A stretch of DNA of 64,000 nt from Mucilaginibacter aurantiaciroseus (GCF_024055595.1 NZ_JAMXOF010000003.1:531055-595054), one strand, 5' to 3'; positions 17,412 through 26,490 are shown, counted from the stretch's first letter. The notes: generated by a model not told the origin, from the letters alone. Program-made: numbers and translations.

Positions 17412-17960
17412 TTACAATTCGCCCAATTTCATTAAAGCATAAAATAGCCCGGTACAATGCAGTGCCTGGGCTATTTTATTATCTGCCAAAAGCTGTTTAA
17501 CCTCGGCTATAGTATACTCTTCTACTACTATACGTTCGTGTTCGTCAAGCTGTTGTTCCTGTACTTTTTTGCCGCCTTTGGCCAGGTAACAAAAGGTTTT
17601 ATTATTAGCGGTTGATGGATTGGCATACACAGTGCTGATCAGTTCAACCTCGTTAAACTGGTATCCCGTTTCTTCCAGTAACTCGCGGCGTATCCCCTCT
17701 TCCGGGTTCTCGCCACCTTCTATAACACCGCCGGGAATTTCCAGCGATACGATGTTAGCAGCATGCCTGTATTGGCGCACCATCAAAATCTTATTATCCT
17801 CGGTAAGCGCTACGGCATTGGCCCAGTTAGGGTATTCTAAAACGTAGTAATCGTCTACTACTGTACCATCGGGCATTTCGCATTTATCGCTACGCAGTGT
17901 AGCCCAGGTGCCTTTATGTATATAGGTGGATGAGAGGATCGTCCAGTTAAGTTTGCTCAT
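17412..17960 (-). CDS. Nudix hydrolase, ADP-ribose pyrophosphatase-like
   Basis: Cleaves nucleoside diphosphate linkages; an ADP-sugar substrate is likely but not proven. The full Nudix box is present: GVIEGGENPEEGIRRELLEE followed by TGY. The start MSKLNWTI at 17960 is preferred over the upstream ATG at 17999 because it gives the usual short N-terminus. Its stop lies three bases from the end of the convergent biotin carrier gene. Its 3' end contains a strong hairpin that may serve that neighbour. Confidence 0.88.
   Translation of the reverse strand: MSKLNWTILSSTYIHKGTWATLRSDKCEMPDGTVVDDYYVLEYPNWANAVALTEDNKILMVRQYRHAANIVSLEIPGGVIEGGENPEEGIRRELLEETGYQFNEVELISTVYANPSTANNKTFCYLAKGGKKVQEQQLDEHERIVVEEYTIAEVKQLLADNKIAQALHCTGLFYALMKLGEL
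17441..17477 (+). terminator. Hairpin inside the 3' end of the Nudix gene, probable terminator for the biotin carrier gene
   Basis: AAAATAGCCC (17441-17450) and GGGCTATTTT (17468-17477) form a perfect ten-base stem with a 17-base loop, followed on the plus strand by ATTATC. It lies 33 bases beyond the stop of the plus-strand biotin carrier gene and entirely inside minus-strand coding sequence. Confidence 0.55.
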
Positions 17961-18050
17961 GAGGATATAAAAATGCCAATTGGAATTACTCCGAGTCAAT
18001 AAATTGTTGCTTTTGTTAGAATTTAGAATTTGTTTTTAGTTTTTTAAACT

Positions 18051-18833
18051 CTACCAGCTACCACTGCTTCCGCCACCGCCGCCGCTTCCGCCGCCAAAGC
18101 CACCGAAACCACCGCCGCCGCCTCCACCCCAATCGCTACCGCTGCTACGGCCACCACCGCTACCGCCAAGTAAATTACCTGCCAGGAACCACCAAAATGG
18201 GCTTGCGCCGCCGCGGCCACCAATAATACGGCCGCCGCCACCACCGCCGCGTTTGCTGAATATAAAGATGAGTATTACCACAACGATGATTATGATGAAC
18301 CCAATAGGGCTGCCATCGCCTTTTGTTTTTATTTTGTGGGTGTCGGCTTTGTATTCGCCTTTCATGGCTTTCATGATATCATCCGTAGCGGCATCCAACC
18401 CACCGTAATAGTCTGCCGATTTAAAACGCGGTTTCATATCATTCTGGATGATCTGCTGAGTGGTGATATCGGGCAAGGCCCCTTCCGCGCCATAGCCGGT
18501 CTGGATGGCCATCTTGCGGTCGTTCAAGGCAACTAACACTAAAATGCCGTTGTTTTTTTCTTTTGTACCGATACCCCATTTCCGCAATAGCTCAACGCCA
18601 TATTGGTTAATGTCGTAATCGCCGGTAGATTTGATGATCACTACCGCTATTTGTGTGCTGGTAGAATCATTATAGGCATTCAGTTTGTTTTCAAGTTTTA
18701 TCTTGTCGGATGCTGATAGTGTGTTGGTATAATCGGTAACCAGGGTTCCCGATTTTTCCGGGATATCTTGCGAAAAGGCTGTTGCGATGCATAGCATCAG
18801 CCCCAGCCATAATATTGTTTTTTTTAACATCAT
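18051..18833 (-). CDS. TPM-domain protein with glycine-rich tail, secreted/membrane
   Basis: A 260-residue protein with a signal peptide (about 1-21), a TPM domain (about 28-150, including TSTQIAVVII and NNGILVLVALNDRKMAIQTG), a membrane helix near 173-192, and a long C-terminal tail made mostly of Gly and Ser with a few Trp and Phe. TPM proteins resemble the thylakoid TLP18.3 repair factor and have been linked to membrane protein turnover. It is the last gene of a lemA-TPM-TPM run with only six bases between the two TPM genes. The tail is low complexity; its exact length may vary between strains. Confidence 0.88.
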   Translation of the reverse strand: MMLKKTILWLGLMLCIATAFSQDIPEKSGTLVTDYTNTLSASDKIKLENKLNAYNDSTSTQIAVVIIKSTGDYDINQYGVELLRKWGIGTKEKNNGILVLVALNDRKMAIQTGYGAEGALPDITTQQIIQNDMKPRFKSADYYGGLDAATDDIMKAMKGEYKADTHKIKTKGDGSPIGFIIIIVVVILIFIFSKRGGGGGGRIIGGRGGASPFWWFLAGNLLGGSGGGRSSGSDWGGGGGGGFGGFGGGSGGGGGSSGSW

Positions 18834-18839
18834 TTGTTG

Positions 18840-19274
18840 TTAATTACCATCCATAAAGGCAATATCATCGGGCAGTTCGTTCTTATCATTAAGCAAATGC
18901 GGGAAGTATTTTTGCAGGTGCTCGCCTGCTTCTTTTATCCCCGTAATAATGCCTTCTACCAAGTTGCCGTACTTAAAATGGTTTAGCATGTTTTCTTTTG
19001 TGGTATCCCAAAAATCGCCAGGAACCACGCTGTTTATACCGGCATCGCCAATGATGGCAAACTTACGATCGACCGTGGCTACGTAAATAAGCACACCATT
19101 ACGCAGCTTGGTTTTATGCATTTCCAGTTGGGCAAAATACTTAACGGCACGGTCAAGCGGGTCGTCGCTACAGGTTTTTTCTATGCAAACGCGCACTTCG
19201 CCGCTGGTGTTTTTTTCGGCATCGGCAACAGCCTGTTGTATGCGTTGCTGCTCCTCTTCGGTAAATACGGCCAT
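18840..19274 (-). CDS. TPM-domain protein, short cytosolic form
   Basis: A 144-residue protein that is mostly a single TPM domain: SGEVRVCIEKTC near 24-35 and RNGVLIYVATVDRKFAIIGD near 78-97, closely parallel to the neighbouring 260-residue TPM protein. There is no signal peptide and no membrane helix. The two TPM genes and lemA form a conserved Bacteroidota cluster; the joint function is not established. Confidence 0.86.
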   Translation of the reverse strand: MAVFTEEEQQRIQQAVADAEKNTSGEVRVCIEKTCSDDPLDRAVKYFAQLEMHKTKLRNGVLIYVATVDRKFAIIGDAGINSVVPGDFWDTTKENMLNHFKYGNLVEGIITGIKEAGEHLQKYFPHLLNDKNELPDDIAFMDGN

Positions 19275-19379
19275 ATTGATTTGTGATTACTCAGATTATT
19301 GGTTGCAATTACGCGGATTATAAAAATGATTACACCGCTTAATAAGCAATCGGTGTAATCATCCTCAATCGGTGAAATC

Positions 19380-19958
19380 TTAGAAAGAAACTTTTGGCGC
19401 TTTATCAGAACCTGCTTCGCTTTGGAAATACCCTTTTTCTGAAAAACCGAATAATTTAGCAGTAATGTTAGCCGGGAACGTACGAACCTTGCTGTTGTAT
19501 GTTTGTACCGACTCGTTAAAATCGCGGCGTGCTACACTAATTCGGTTCTCAGTGCCTTCTAATTGCACCTGTAAGCCCCTAAAAGCATCGTTAGCCCTAA
19601 GGGTAGGATAGTTTTCTGATGCAACCAGTAAACGGCCTAAAGCAGTGCTTAACTGGCCTTGTGCCTGTTGGTATTGCTGAATAGCTTCCGGTGTAAGTTT
19701 AGTAGGATCAACCTGGATAGAGGTAGCCCTTGCGCGTGCATTGGTTACTTCAGTTAAGGTCCCTTTTTCAAAATTGGCTTCGCCCTTTACGGTTGATACC
19801 AGGTTAGGTATAAGGTCGCTGCGGCGTTGGTACTGGGTTTGCACTTGGCCCCATTTGCCCTTAACGTTCTCGTCAGATTTTACCATGCCGTTGTAACTGC
19901 AGCCACCCATAAGGGCTAATACTACAACAACAGCTATTACGATCAGTAGATTTTTCAT
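19380..19958 (-). CDS. LemA family protein
   Basis: A 192-residue protein with an N-terminal membrane segment (about 3-18) ending in GGC, which also fits a lipoprotein signal. A helical LemA domain follows, with YQRRSDLIPNLVSTVKG near 43-59 and a conserved ENYPTLRAN segment. The family is widespread, has a coiled helical bundle, and has no settled biochemical role. It heads a minus-strand run with two TPM proteins. Confidence 0.92.
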   Translation of the reverse strand: MKNLLIVIAVVVVLALMGGCSYNGMVKSDENVKGKWGQVQTQYQRRSDLIPNLVSTVKGEANFEKGTLTEVTNARARATSIQVDPTKLTPEAIQQYQQAQGQLSTALGRLLVASENYPTLRANDAFRGLQVQLEGTENRISVARRDFNESVQTYNSKVRTFPANITAKLFGFSEKGYFQSEAGSDKAPKVSF

Positions 19959-20020
19959 TGTGTGTGTTTGTTTATTTATGGTGATGTGAATTTACAAATT
20001 AGATTACAAAACCCATACCG

Positions 20021-20037
20021 TTGTTACAAAACGTAAC
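20021..20037. promoter_or_regulatory. Small palindrome upstream of lemA
   Basis: TGTTAC-AAAAC-GTAACA is a perfect six-base inverted repeat about 65 bases before the lemA start, in the divergent region between lemA and the GH92 gene. It is a possible regulator site; nothing else supports it. Confidence 0.3.
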
Positions 20038-20106
20038 ATTTACGCCATAATGGCAATATTTGGCTTTGTAAATGTAATTAAATAGCGCTAACAAGCTTTA
20101 TGATTT

Positions 20107-20114
20107 TATATTTG
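20107..20114 (+). promoter_or_regulatory. Probable -7 promoter box of the GH92 gene
   Basis: TATATTTG fits the Bacteroidota -7 consensus TAnnTTTG and lies 47 bases before the GH92 start codon, in a 202-bp divergent intergenic region. The -33 element is not clear. Confidence 0.45.
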
Positions 20115-20160
20115 ACAGCGTTAACGCATTACTGATCACGCATTATCATCCCAGCAATAA

Positions 20161-22449
20161 ATGAAAAAGATATTTTCTGCTTTTTTAATTTGTACAGGCC
20201 TGCATGCAGGGGCTCAAAATACTCACGAAAGTTTAGTGCAATATGTAAAGCCCATCATCGGCACGCAACGTATGGGCCATACATACCCGGGTGCTACCGT
20301 TCCGTTTGGCATGGTGCAGCTTAGCCCCGAAACAGATACCGCCAGCTACGAATTGAAGGGTAAATACAACCCCAAAGTTTACGAATACTGCGCAGGTTAC
20401 CAATACGAAGATAAAACCATTGTAGGCTTTAGCCATACCCACTTTAGCGGTACAGGACACTCAGATCTTGGCGATTTTTTAATAATGCCAACTGTTGGGG
20501 CTTTAAAGCTTAACCCCGGTGTTGCCGATAAACCGGGCAGCGGTTACCGCTCCGCTTTCTCGCATGCAAATGAGGTAAGCTCGGCCAACTATTACAAAGT
20601 AAAGCTTGATGCTTCAAACATCACTGCCGAGATGACAACCAGCACACGCGTTGGTTTCCACCAATACACTTTCCCGAAATCAGATCAGTCGCATATTATA
20701 TTGGACCTGATGGCGGGTATTTATAACTATCCCGACAAAACCGTTTGGACGTATGTAAAGATTTTGAACGATAGCACGCTGGTAGGTTACCGCCAAACTA
20801 ATGGCTGGGCACGCACCCGCAATTTATACTTTGCTATGGCTTTCAATAAAAAATTCATTCAGCATGGGTTTAAGAAATATGATAAGCGTGAAGTATACGG
20901 CGGTTTCTGGGGTAAATTCAATCAAAGCAAAAACTTCCCTGAGATAGCGGGTAAGCAAATCCGTGCGTATTTTGACTTTAAAACCGAAGAAGGCGAGAAG
21001 ATCAAGATCAAATTTGCCCTGTCACCAGTAAGTATGGATGGCGCGATGGCCAATATGCAAGCAGAAGTACCGGGCTGGGATTTTGATAAAGTTAAAAATG
21101 ACGGACAAGCCCAGTGGGAAAAGGAACTGGAGAAAATTACGGTTAACGCATCGGTAGAGCGTAAGCAGGATTTTTATACCGCCATGTACCACACCATGAT
21201 CAACCCGACCATTTATATGGATGTTGACGGGCAGTACAAAGGTCTCGATCAAAATATTCATAAGGCAGATGGTTTTATCAACTACACCACTTTTTCGTTA
21301 TGGGATACTTACCGCGCATTGCACCCGCTGTTTAACATTATACAGCCGCAACGCAATGCCGACATGGTAAAATCGATGATGGTGCACTTTGACCAAAGCC
21401 CTGAAGGGATGTTACCGGTTTGGAGCAATTCGGCCAACGAAAACTGGTGTATGAGCGGCTACCACAGCGTGTCTGTAATTGGCGATGCTGTTGTTAAGGG
21501 CAATGCGCCGTTTGATGCTGAAAAAGCTTTAACGGCTTGTGTGGCTACCGCGCGCCACCGCAGTTACGAGGGTATTGGCGAGTATATGGATAAAGGCTAC
21601 ATCCCCGATGAAAAAACAGGCGTATCGGTATCAAATACTTTAGAATATGCTTATGATGACTGGGCGATAGCGCAAATGGCTAAGAAATTAGGCAAGACCG
21701 ACATCTACAATGAATTTATTAAACGCAGCGAAAACTATAAAAATGTGTATGACAGCAAATCGGGATTTATGAGGCCGAGGCTGGCTGATGGGACTTTTCG
21801 CGCTAAGTTTGATCCGCTAAGTACCATTAACGAAGGTTTTATTGAGGGTAACGCCTGGAACTATACGCTATTTGCACCACAAGACCCTGCCGGCTTAATC
21901 AAATTAATGGGCGGTAACAAACGCTTTGTAGGTTACCTGGATTCGTTATTTACCATGAACCTGCCGGATAAATACTTTGCCGAGACAGAGGATATCACCC
22001 GCGATGGTATCATCGGTAATTATGTACATGGTAACGAACCATCGCACCACGTGGCCTACCTGTATAACTGGACAAACCAGCCATGGAAAACACAGGAACG
22101 CATCCGGATGATCCTACCACGCATGTACAAACCAACCCCGGATGGTTTAGGTGGTAATGATGATACCGGCCAAATGAGTGCCTGGTACATCTTTAGCTCG
22201 ATGGGTTTTTACCCGGTAGCCCCAGGCTCGGTTGATTATTCTATCGGCAGCCCATCAGTAAATAACGCTAAAATACAGGTTGGCAACGGCAAAATGTTTA
22301 ACATCGTTGTGAAAAATCAAAGCGAGAAAAACGTTTATGTACAAAAAATGACCCTTAACGGTAAACCATATACAGCTTTAACCTTAACCCATCAGGATAT
22401 TATGAACGGCGGCGAAATGGTGTTTTATATGAGTGCGAAGCACAAATAG
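20161..22449 (+). CDS. GH92 family alpha-mannosidase, exported
   Basis: Calcium-dependent exo-alpha-mannosidase family acting on mannose-containing glycans in the periplasm or at the surface. The 762-residue protein begins with a signal peptide (about 1-18, ending AGAQ). The N-terminal GH92 domain shows IGTQRMGHTYPGATVPFGM, and later YEYCAGYQYED and GFSHTHFSGTGHSDLGD. The catalytic C-terminal half contains GNDDTGQMSAWYIFSSMGFY, typical of the family. It stands alone without SusC/SusD neighbours, so it is not part of an obvious polysaccharide utilisation locus here. Confidence 0.95.
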   Translation: MKKIFSAFLICTGLHAGAQNTHESLVQYVKPIIGTQRMGHTYPGATVPFGMVQLSPETDTASYELKGKYNPKVYEYCAGYQYEDKTIVGFSHTHFSGTGHSDLGDFLIMPTVGALKLNPGVADKPGSGYRSAFSHANEVSSANYYKVKLDASNITAEMTTSTRVGFHQYTFPKSDQSHIILDLMAGIYNYPDKTVWTYVKILNDSTLVGYRQTNGWARTRNLYFAMAFNKKFIQHGFKKYDKREVYGGFWGKFNQSKNFPEIAGKQIRAYFDFKTEEGEKIKIKFALSPVSMDGAMANMQAEVPGWDFDKVKNDGQAQWEKELEKITVNASVERKQDFYTAMYHTMINPTIYMDVDGQYKGLDQNIHKADGFINYTTFSLWDTYRALHPLFNIIQPQRNADMVKSMMVHFDQSPEGMLPVWSNSANENWCMSGYHSVSVIGDAVVKGNAPFDAEKALTACVATARHRSYEGIGEYMDKGYIPDEKTGVSVSNTLEYAYDDWAIAQMAKKLGKTDIYNEFIKRSENYKNVYDSKSGFMRPRLADGTFRAKFDPLSTINEGFIEGNAWNYTLFAPQDPAGLIKLMGGNKRFVGYLDSLFTMNLPDKYFAETEDITRDGIIGNYVHGNEPSHHVAYLYNWTNQPWKTQERIRMILPRMYKPTPDGLGGNDDTGQMSAWYIFSSMGFYPVAPGSVDYSIGSPSVNNAKIQVGNGKMFNIVVKNQSEKNVYVQKMTLNGKPYTALTLTHQDIMNGGEMVFYMSAKHK

Positions 22450-22498
22450 GTATCTATGTAATATCGTTTATTAAATTACGAATATTGAATGATAATTG

Positions 22499-22530
22499 AA
22501 AGGTGGGGAGCGAGGACTTGCTCACCTTTT
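22499..22530 (+). terminator. Hairpin after the GH92 gene, probable terminator
   Basis: AAAGGTG and CACCTTTT pair, with an inner AGC/GCT pairing. It lies about 50 bases past the GH92 stop and ends in a short T run. A second stem follows at 22535-22574 (TATTGATTAACC with GGTAATCAATA), between the convergent GH92 and sigma factor genes. Confidence 0.55.
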
Positions 22531-22606
22531 GACTTATTGATTAACCTGGCGGGCTTGCCGGATGGTAATCAATAAATCATTGTGAACTAGGCGGGTATTA
22601 GGTAAT

Positions 22607-23176
22607 TTATCCAGCCAGGCAGTGGCGCTCTCTTACAGCTAAGCTGGTCAATTTTTCTTTCAGGATGGTACGTGCACGGTGTAAGGTAGTGCGGGATAAT
22701 AATTCGCTCATGCCCAATTTGCTGCCAATTTCCTGGTGAGAAAACCCCTCGATAGCGTACATGTTAAATACCGAACGGTAAGTATCCGGTAATTGCTGCA
22801 CCATGTTCATCAAATCGCGGGCTTCTAAACCATTATCGTTATAGCTGGTACTAACCGGGATGCCTTGTTCGGCAAAATCCTCAACCAATACCACATTTTT
22901 AGCTTTACGGTAACGTGAGATAGCGCTGTGTACCATAATGCGGCGGATCCATCCTTCAAGGCTTCCTTCGCCACGGTAGTTGCCCATATTTTTAAACATT
23001 TTTATAAAGCCTTCCTGTAGTATATCCTGGGCTTCGTCTTTATCTTTAGCATAGCGCAGGCAAACTACAAGCATTTTTGGCGCTAACACCTTATATAACA
23101 TTTCTTGTTGCTTTCTGTTGTTACGCAGGCAACCATCCCAAAGGGTTTGTAAGCGGTTATCAACGGTAGTCATCAT
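22607..23176 (-). CDS. RNA polymerase ECF-type sigma factor
   Basis: Sigma-70 family factor, about 189 residues from the chosen start. Region 2 is seen in VVCLRYAKDKDEAQDILQEG, then FIKMFKNMGNYRGEGSLEGW. Region 4 is seen in PDTYRSVFNMYAIEGFSHQE. The frame extends to 23245, but the MMTTVDNR start near 23176 is preferred because the upstream stretch has no family similarity. No anti-sigma gene is adjacent. The C-terminal helix-turn-helix reads SELLSRTTLHRAR, somewhat unlike the usual SEGTSK form. Confidence 0.9.
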   Translation of the reverse strand: MMTTVDNRLQTLWDGCLRNNRKQQEMLYKVLAPKMLVVCLRYAKDKDEAQDILQEGFIKMFKNMGNYRGEGSLEGWIRRIMVHSAISRYRKAKNVVLVEDFAEQGIPVSTSYNDNGLEARDLMNMVQQLPDTYRSVFNMYAIEGFSHQEIGSKLGMSELLSRTTLHRARTILKEKLTSLAVRERHCLAG

Positions 23177-23274
23177 CTTATTGTTGTTTAATATACAATG
23201 CCCTATGCCAAAATAGAACCGATTTTGTAACTGTCTTATTTTCAAATAAATAAGATTTCAAATATTTTTTAGGT

Positions 23275-23288
23275 GTACGATAGCGTAC
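23275..23288. promoter_or_regulatory. Palindrome upstream of the sigma factor gene
   Basis: GTACG-ATAG-CGTAC is an inverted repeat in the divergent region between the minus-strand sigma factor and the plus-strand FAD protein. A related GTTACGTAC lies a few bases further on. It could be an operator for either gene. Confidence 0.3.
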
Positions 23289-23396
23289 GGTTGGTGTTAC
23301 GTACCCGAACGATAAACAGTTATTTTGTTTGATTGCGAACAAGTATGGATAAACCACAAAGGTGAACAGCCAACTAAAAACAGCTGATTGAATAAC

Positions 23397-23404
23397 TATC
23401 TTTG
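23397..23404 (+). promoter_or_regulatory. Probable -7 promoter box of the FAD-dependent protein gene
   Basis: TATCTTTG matches TAnnTTTG exactly and lies 33 bases before the start codon at 23437. No -33 TTG is seen at the usual spacing. Confidence 0.45.
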
Positions 23405-23436
23405 CATCAATCCGGGATAAAAACCCGGCATATAGC

Positions 23437-24987
23437 ATGATAAAAGAAGTAGAAATTGTATGCCCTCCCGGGCAGCAGGAAGATGAAGCAGTTTTAATAA
23501 GCCTCGCTTCGGCAGCAACAAAAATTCCGCAAGAGAAAATTAGTGGGATAAAGATCCTGAAGCGGTCTATCGATGCCCGCGGCCGTAAGGTATTATACCG
23601 GATGCAGGTACGTGTTTTTGTGGACGAGCCTGTACAAACCGAGATCTACAACCCTCAATATAAAAATGTAAAAGATGCCAAGCGGGTTATTATCGTAGGT
23701 GCTGGGCCAGCCGGGATCTTTGCCGCATTGCAATGTATAGAACAAGGCTTAAAACCCATGATATTGGAACGTGGCAAAGATGTTAAGCAACGCCGCCGCG
23801 ATCTGGCGAACATCAACAAACAAGGCCTGGTAAACCCCGAAAGTAATTATTGCTTTGGCGAAGGCGGGGCAGGTACCTATTCTGATGGTAAGCTTTATAC
23901 CCGCAGTACCAAACGCGGCGACGTGAATGGAGTACTAAAAACCTTTGTAGCCCACGGCGCAATTGATGATATTTTGGTGGATGCCCGCCCCCATATTGGT
24001 ACTAATAAACTGCCCCAAATTATAACCGCCATGCGCGAAAGTATTTTGGACGCAGGCGGCGAGGTTTTGTTTGATACAAAGGTAACCAGCCTTTTGGTGG
24101 AGTTTGGCAAAATAAAAGGCGTACAATTAGCCAACGGCGAAAAGCTTTTGGCAGATGCCGTAATACTGGCTACAGGCCACTCTGCCCATGATGTTTTCCG
24201 AATGCTGCACAGCCAGGATATTTTGATTGAGGCCAAGCCTTTTGCATTAGGTGTTCGAATTGAGCATCCGCAGGAAATTATTGACCGTGCCCAGTACCAT
24301 TGCGAATACCGCGGGCCAGATCTGCCGCCATCTTATTATAATTTAGTGGAACAGGTGGAAGACCGCGGTGTATTCTCTTTTTGTATGTGCCCCGGTGGTA
24401 TTATTGCCCCCTGTGCAACAGCACAGGATGAGATCGTAGTGAACGGCTGGAGCCCAAGCAAACGGAACAATCCATTTGCTAACTCGGGGACCGTGGTGCA
24501 GATAAATATGGAAGACGTAAAAGGGGATATGAACGACCCTTTTCGGATGCTAAATTTTCAGCAGCATGTAGAACACCTGGCTTTTAAAGCAGGCGGCGGT
24601 AACTTAGTCGCCCCCGGACAGCGCATGGTTGATTTTGTGGAAGGCCGTGTATCTATCGATCTGCCGGAGAACTCGTACCTGCCCGGCTGCAAAAGTGTTG
24701 ATCTGAAAGAGGTGTTGCCCGATTGGATCCATAACCGCCTGCGCAAGGCATTGCCCGCCTTTGGGCGTAAAATGAAAGGTTATTATACTAACGAAGCGAT
24801 ATTAGTGGGTGTGGAGTCGCGCACATCATCACCCGTAAAGGTCCCTCGTGATAGGGAAACTTTTCAGCATCCGCAGGTAGCGGGCCTATTTCCATGCGGA
24901 GAAGGTGCAGGTTATGCCGGTGGTATAATATCTGCCGCTATCGATGGCGTGAATTGCGCGGATGGGGTTGTGAAGTATTTTAATTAA
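23437..24987 (+). CDS. FAD-dependent oxidoreductase, COG2509 type
   Basis: A 516-residue flavoprotein of unknown substrate. Residues 1-75 form an N-terminal domain typical of this group. A Rossmann dinucleotide-binding loop GAGPAGIFAA follows near residue 88. NYCFGEGGAGTYSDGKLYTR is a hallmark of these uncharacterised FAD-dependent dehydrogenases. The C-terminal CGEGAGYAGGIISAAIDG completes the FAD site. It stands alone, followed by a set of hairpin repeats. Confidence 0.88.
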   Translation: MIKEVEIVCPPGQQEDEAVLISLASAATKIPQEKISGIKILKRSIDARGRKVLYRMQVRVFVDEPVQTEIYNPQYKNVKDAKRVIIVGAGPAGIFAALQCIEQGLKPMILERGKDVKQRRRDLANINKQGLVNPESNYCFGEGGAGTYSDGKLYTRSTKRGDVNGVLKTFVAHGAIDDILVDARPHIGTNKLPQIITAMRESILDAGGEVLFDTKVTSLLVEFGKIKGVQLANGEKLLADAVILATGHSAHDVFRMLHSQDILIEAKPFALGVRIEHPQEIIDRAQYHCEYRGPDLPPSYYNLVEQVEDRGVFSFCMCPGGIIAPCATAQDEIVVNGWSPSKRNNPFANSGTVVQINMEDVKGDMNDPFRMLNFQQHVEHLAFKAGGGNLVAPGQRMVDFVEGRVSIDLPENSYLPGCKSVDLKEVLPDWIHNRLRKALPAFGRKMKGYYTNEAILVGVESRTSSPVKVPRDRETFQHPQVAGLFPCGEGAGYAGGIISAAIDGVNCADGVVKYFN

Positions 24988-24995
24988 TTTTTGAT

Positions 24996-25096
24996 GGCGC
25001 GAGTTTTCAACTCGTGCCGCGCACAAAGTCAGCTTTCAGCTAACGAAAGCTGAAGGCTTAGGCCATGCTATACCACGAGCTGAAAGCTCGCGGCAG
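24996..25096. repeat. Cluster of three related hairpins
   Basis: The first hairpin contains CGAGTT-TTC-AACTCG (from 24996), the second CAGCTTTC-AGCTAAC-GAAAGCTG (25030-25052), and the third CGAGCT-GAA-AGCTCG (ending about 25092). The first and third units, with their GGCGCGAG and CTCGCGGC flanks, are also reverse complements of each other. It sits between two convergent genes. It is most likely a dispersed intergenic repeat and may also stop transcription from both sides. Confidence 0.7.
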
Positions 25097-25101
25097 CCAA
25101 C

Positions 25102-25317
25102 TTAATAAGGCAGTTCCTCACACGTAAACCCTGCAATTTGCAGCATGTGGTTAATGGTTTGTGGTTCTACACCGCTGCTCACCACACGCAATATGTTATC
25201 GCAATCTTCCAGATCAAAGTTATATTGACGGATCTCGGTTAGCGAAGTTAACAACGGGTGGATTTGGTTTATTTCCTGCTTGTTGGCAACACTTGTTTTA
25301 AATATCAGCACATCCAT
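25102..25317 (-). CDS. Small conserved-looking protein, possible HMA-like fold
   Basis: A 71-residue protein with no signal peptide. It begins MDVLIFKTSV and ends GFTCEELPY. The pattern of a short strand, a helix, a strand with VVSSG, a helix and a final strand is like a heavy-metal-associated ferredoxin fold. The metal-binding CxxC is absent and only single Cys residues remain, at about 39 and 66. The function is unknown. It is isolated between hairpin repeats and a sigma factor operon on the same strand. Confidence 0.6.
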   Translation of the reverse strand: MDVLIFKTSVANKQEINQIHPLLTSLTEIRQYNFDLEDCDNILRVVSSGVEPQTINHMLQIAGFTCEELPY

Positions 25318-25408
25318 GGTAGAGGGGTTTTTGTTATTGTGATTTGGTGCGGGAATCTGATACGAAAAGCGGGTTAAATTTAATATTTCCGATCTTCTAT
25401 CCTGAAAT

Positions 25409-25810
25409 TTATTCTTTGGTTTCTTTCTCAGCTATCGGCGCTTCTTCCCACGCATCGCGCCAGTCATTAGGGCCATTACGGGGCTTGCACCAGGCAAAAC
25501 GGCTTTTCATTTGTTCTTTAAAGCGCTCGCGTTCTTCCGGCGTCATGCCGGCAAGGCGCTCCTGCATCATTTGTTTACGGCGCATCCAGGGCGCGCCACC
25601 ACCCCGACCTCCTTTTGGGCCAAAGCCAAACAAGATCTTGCAAAGCACAAATATGCCCATGGCCTGCCAGTACGTAACGGTGCCTACGTGTAAAATATCG
25701 GGTAGCAGGTTGTTCCAAAGCTGCATTACTACATAACTTACCAGTGCTAAAATGGCTATAACGCCTATCGGGATAAAAATGAACCTGCATTCATAAAATA
25801 ACTTTTTCAT
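25409..25810 (-). CDS. Membrane protein cotranscribed with sigma factor, possible regulator
   Basis: A 133-residue protein with two membrane segments (about 10-32 and 45-62), a glycine-rich GPKGGRGGG linker, then a charged tail with TPEERERFKEQMKSRF and a Trp-rich WRDAWEE end. It begins 14 bases after the upstream sigma factor gene on the same strand, the usual position for an anti-sigma or membrane sensor. No anti-sigma domain can be recognised, so a regulatory role is only inferred from context. Confidence 0.75.
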   Translation of the reverse strand: MKKLFYECRFIFIPIGVIAILALVSYVVMQLWNNLLPDILHVGTVTYWQAMGIFVLCKILFGFGPKGGRGGGAPWMRRKQMMQERLAGMTPEERERFKEQMKSRFAWCKPRNGPNDWRDAWEEAPIAEKETKE

Positions 25811-25824
25811 TGTGTTTCTTTCTT

Positions 25825-26400
25825 TTAATATTCTGTAATTTCTTTATACAATTGTTTTAACCGCTTGCGCAGATGTAACACCGCGTACCGCTTACGCGAT
25901 ACCAGGGTATTGATGTTTTCGCCGGTTTTTTGAGCGATCTCCTCAAACGGCATATCATCAAGTTCCTGCCAAATAAATACCTGGCGCTGGTTTTCGGGTA
26001 GCTCGTCAAGCGCTACAAAAAGCTGCTCCCAAAAAAGGTTGCGTAGGTATTCGGTCTCAGGCGTTTTTGGCTCGGTTAGCAGTATCGATTGAAAATCGAA
26101 GTTGTCTTCCTCGTCGTCACCCGTGGCCGGCAATATATCATCCAACAAGGTTTCTGAATGTTTTTTATGCTTGTCGATGATCCTGTTTTTAGCCACCCGG
26201 TATAACCACGCGCTGGTTTGCTCAATAGGCCCGGCATTTACCACATTGCTAAACTGGTACCAAACATCCTGCAGGATGTCTTCGGCATCGGCATCATTTT
26301 TTACCCGCTTGCGGATAAACCCTAACAAGCTTTTACCATACGACGCAATGGTTTGTATGATATGGCTGTTTTTATCCTGGGGCATTGATGCGGCTGTCAA
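25825..26400 (-). CDS. RNA polymerase ECF-type sigma factor
   Basis: A 191-residue sigma-70 family protein. Region 2 covers KNDADAEDILQDVWYQFSNV and WLYRVAKNRIID. Region 4 covers LPENQRQVFIWQELDDMPFE, then EIAQKTGENINTLVSRKRYA. The acidic stretch between the two regions is longer than usual. It is followed by a two-helix membrane protein that may control it. Confidence 0.92.
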   Translation of the reverse strand: MTAASMPQDKNSHIIQTIASYGKSLLGFIRKRVKNDADAEDILQDVWYQFSNVVNAGPIEQTSAWLYRVAKNRIIDKHKKHSETLLDDILPATGDDEEDNFDFQSILLTEPKTPETEYLRNLFWEQLFVALDELPENQRQVFIWQELDDMPFEEIAQKTGENINTLVSRKRYAVLHLRKRLKQLYKEITEY

Positions 26401-26490
26401 TTTATATATGTTTAAATATAAAGACGAGCCACCCTTAAAAACATTTTAAATTATTTTTAATTTTTGAAGAGTGATGGAAAGGCAAATAAA

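Noticed and set aside
25344..25736. A 130-codon plus-strand frame
   Set aside because: It is antisense to the membrane protein gene at 25409-25810, which fits its neighbours much better.
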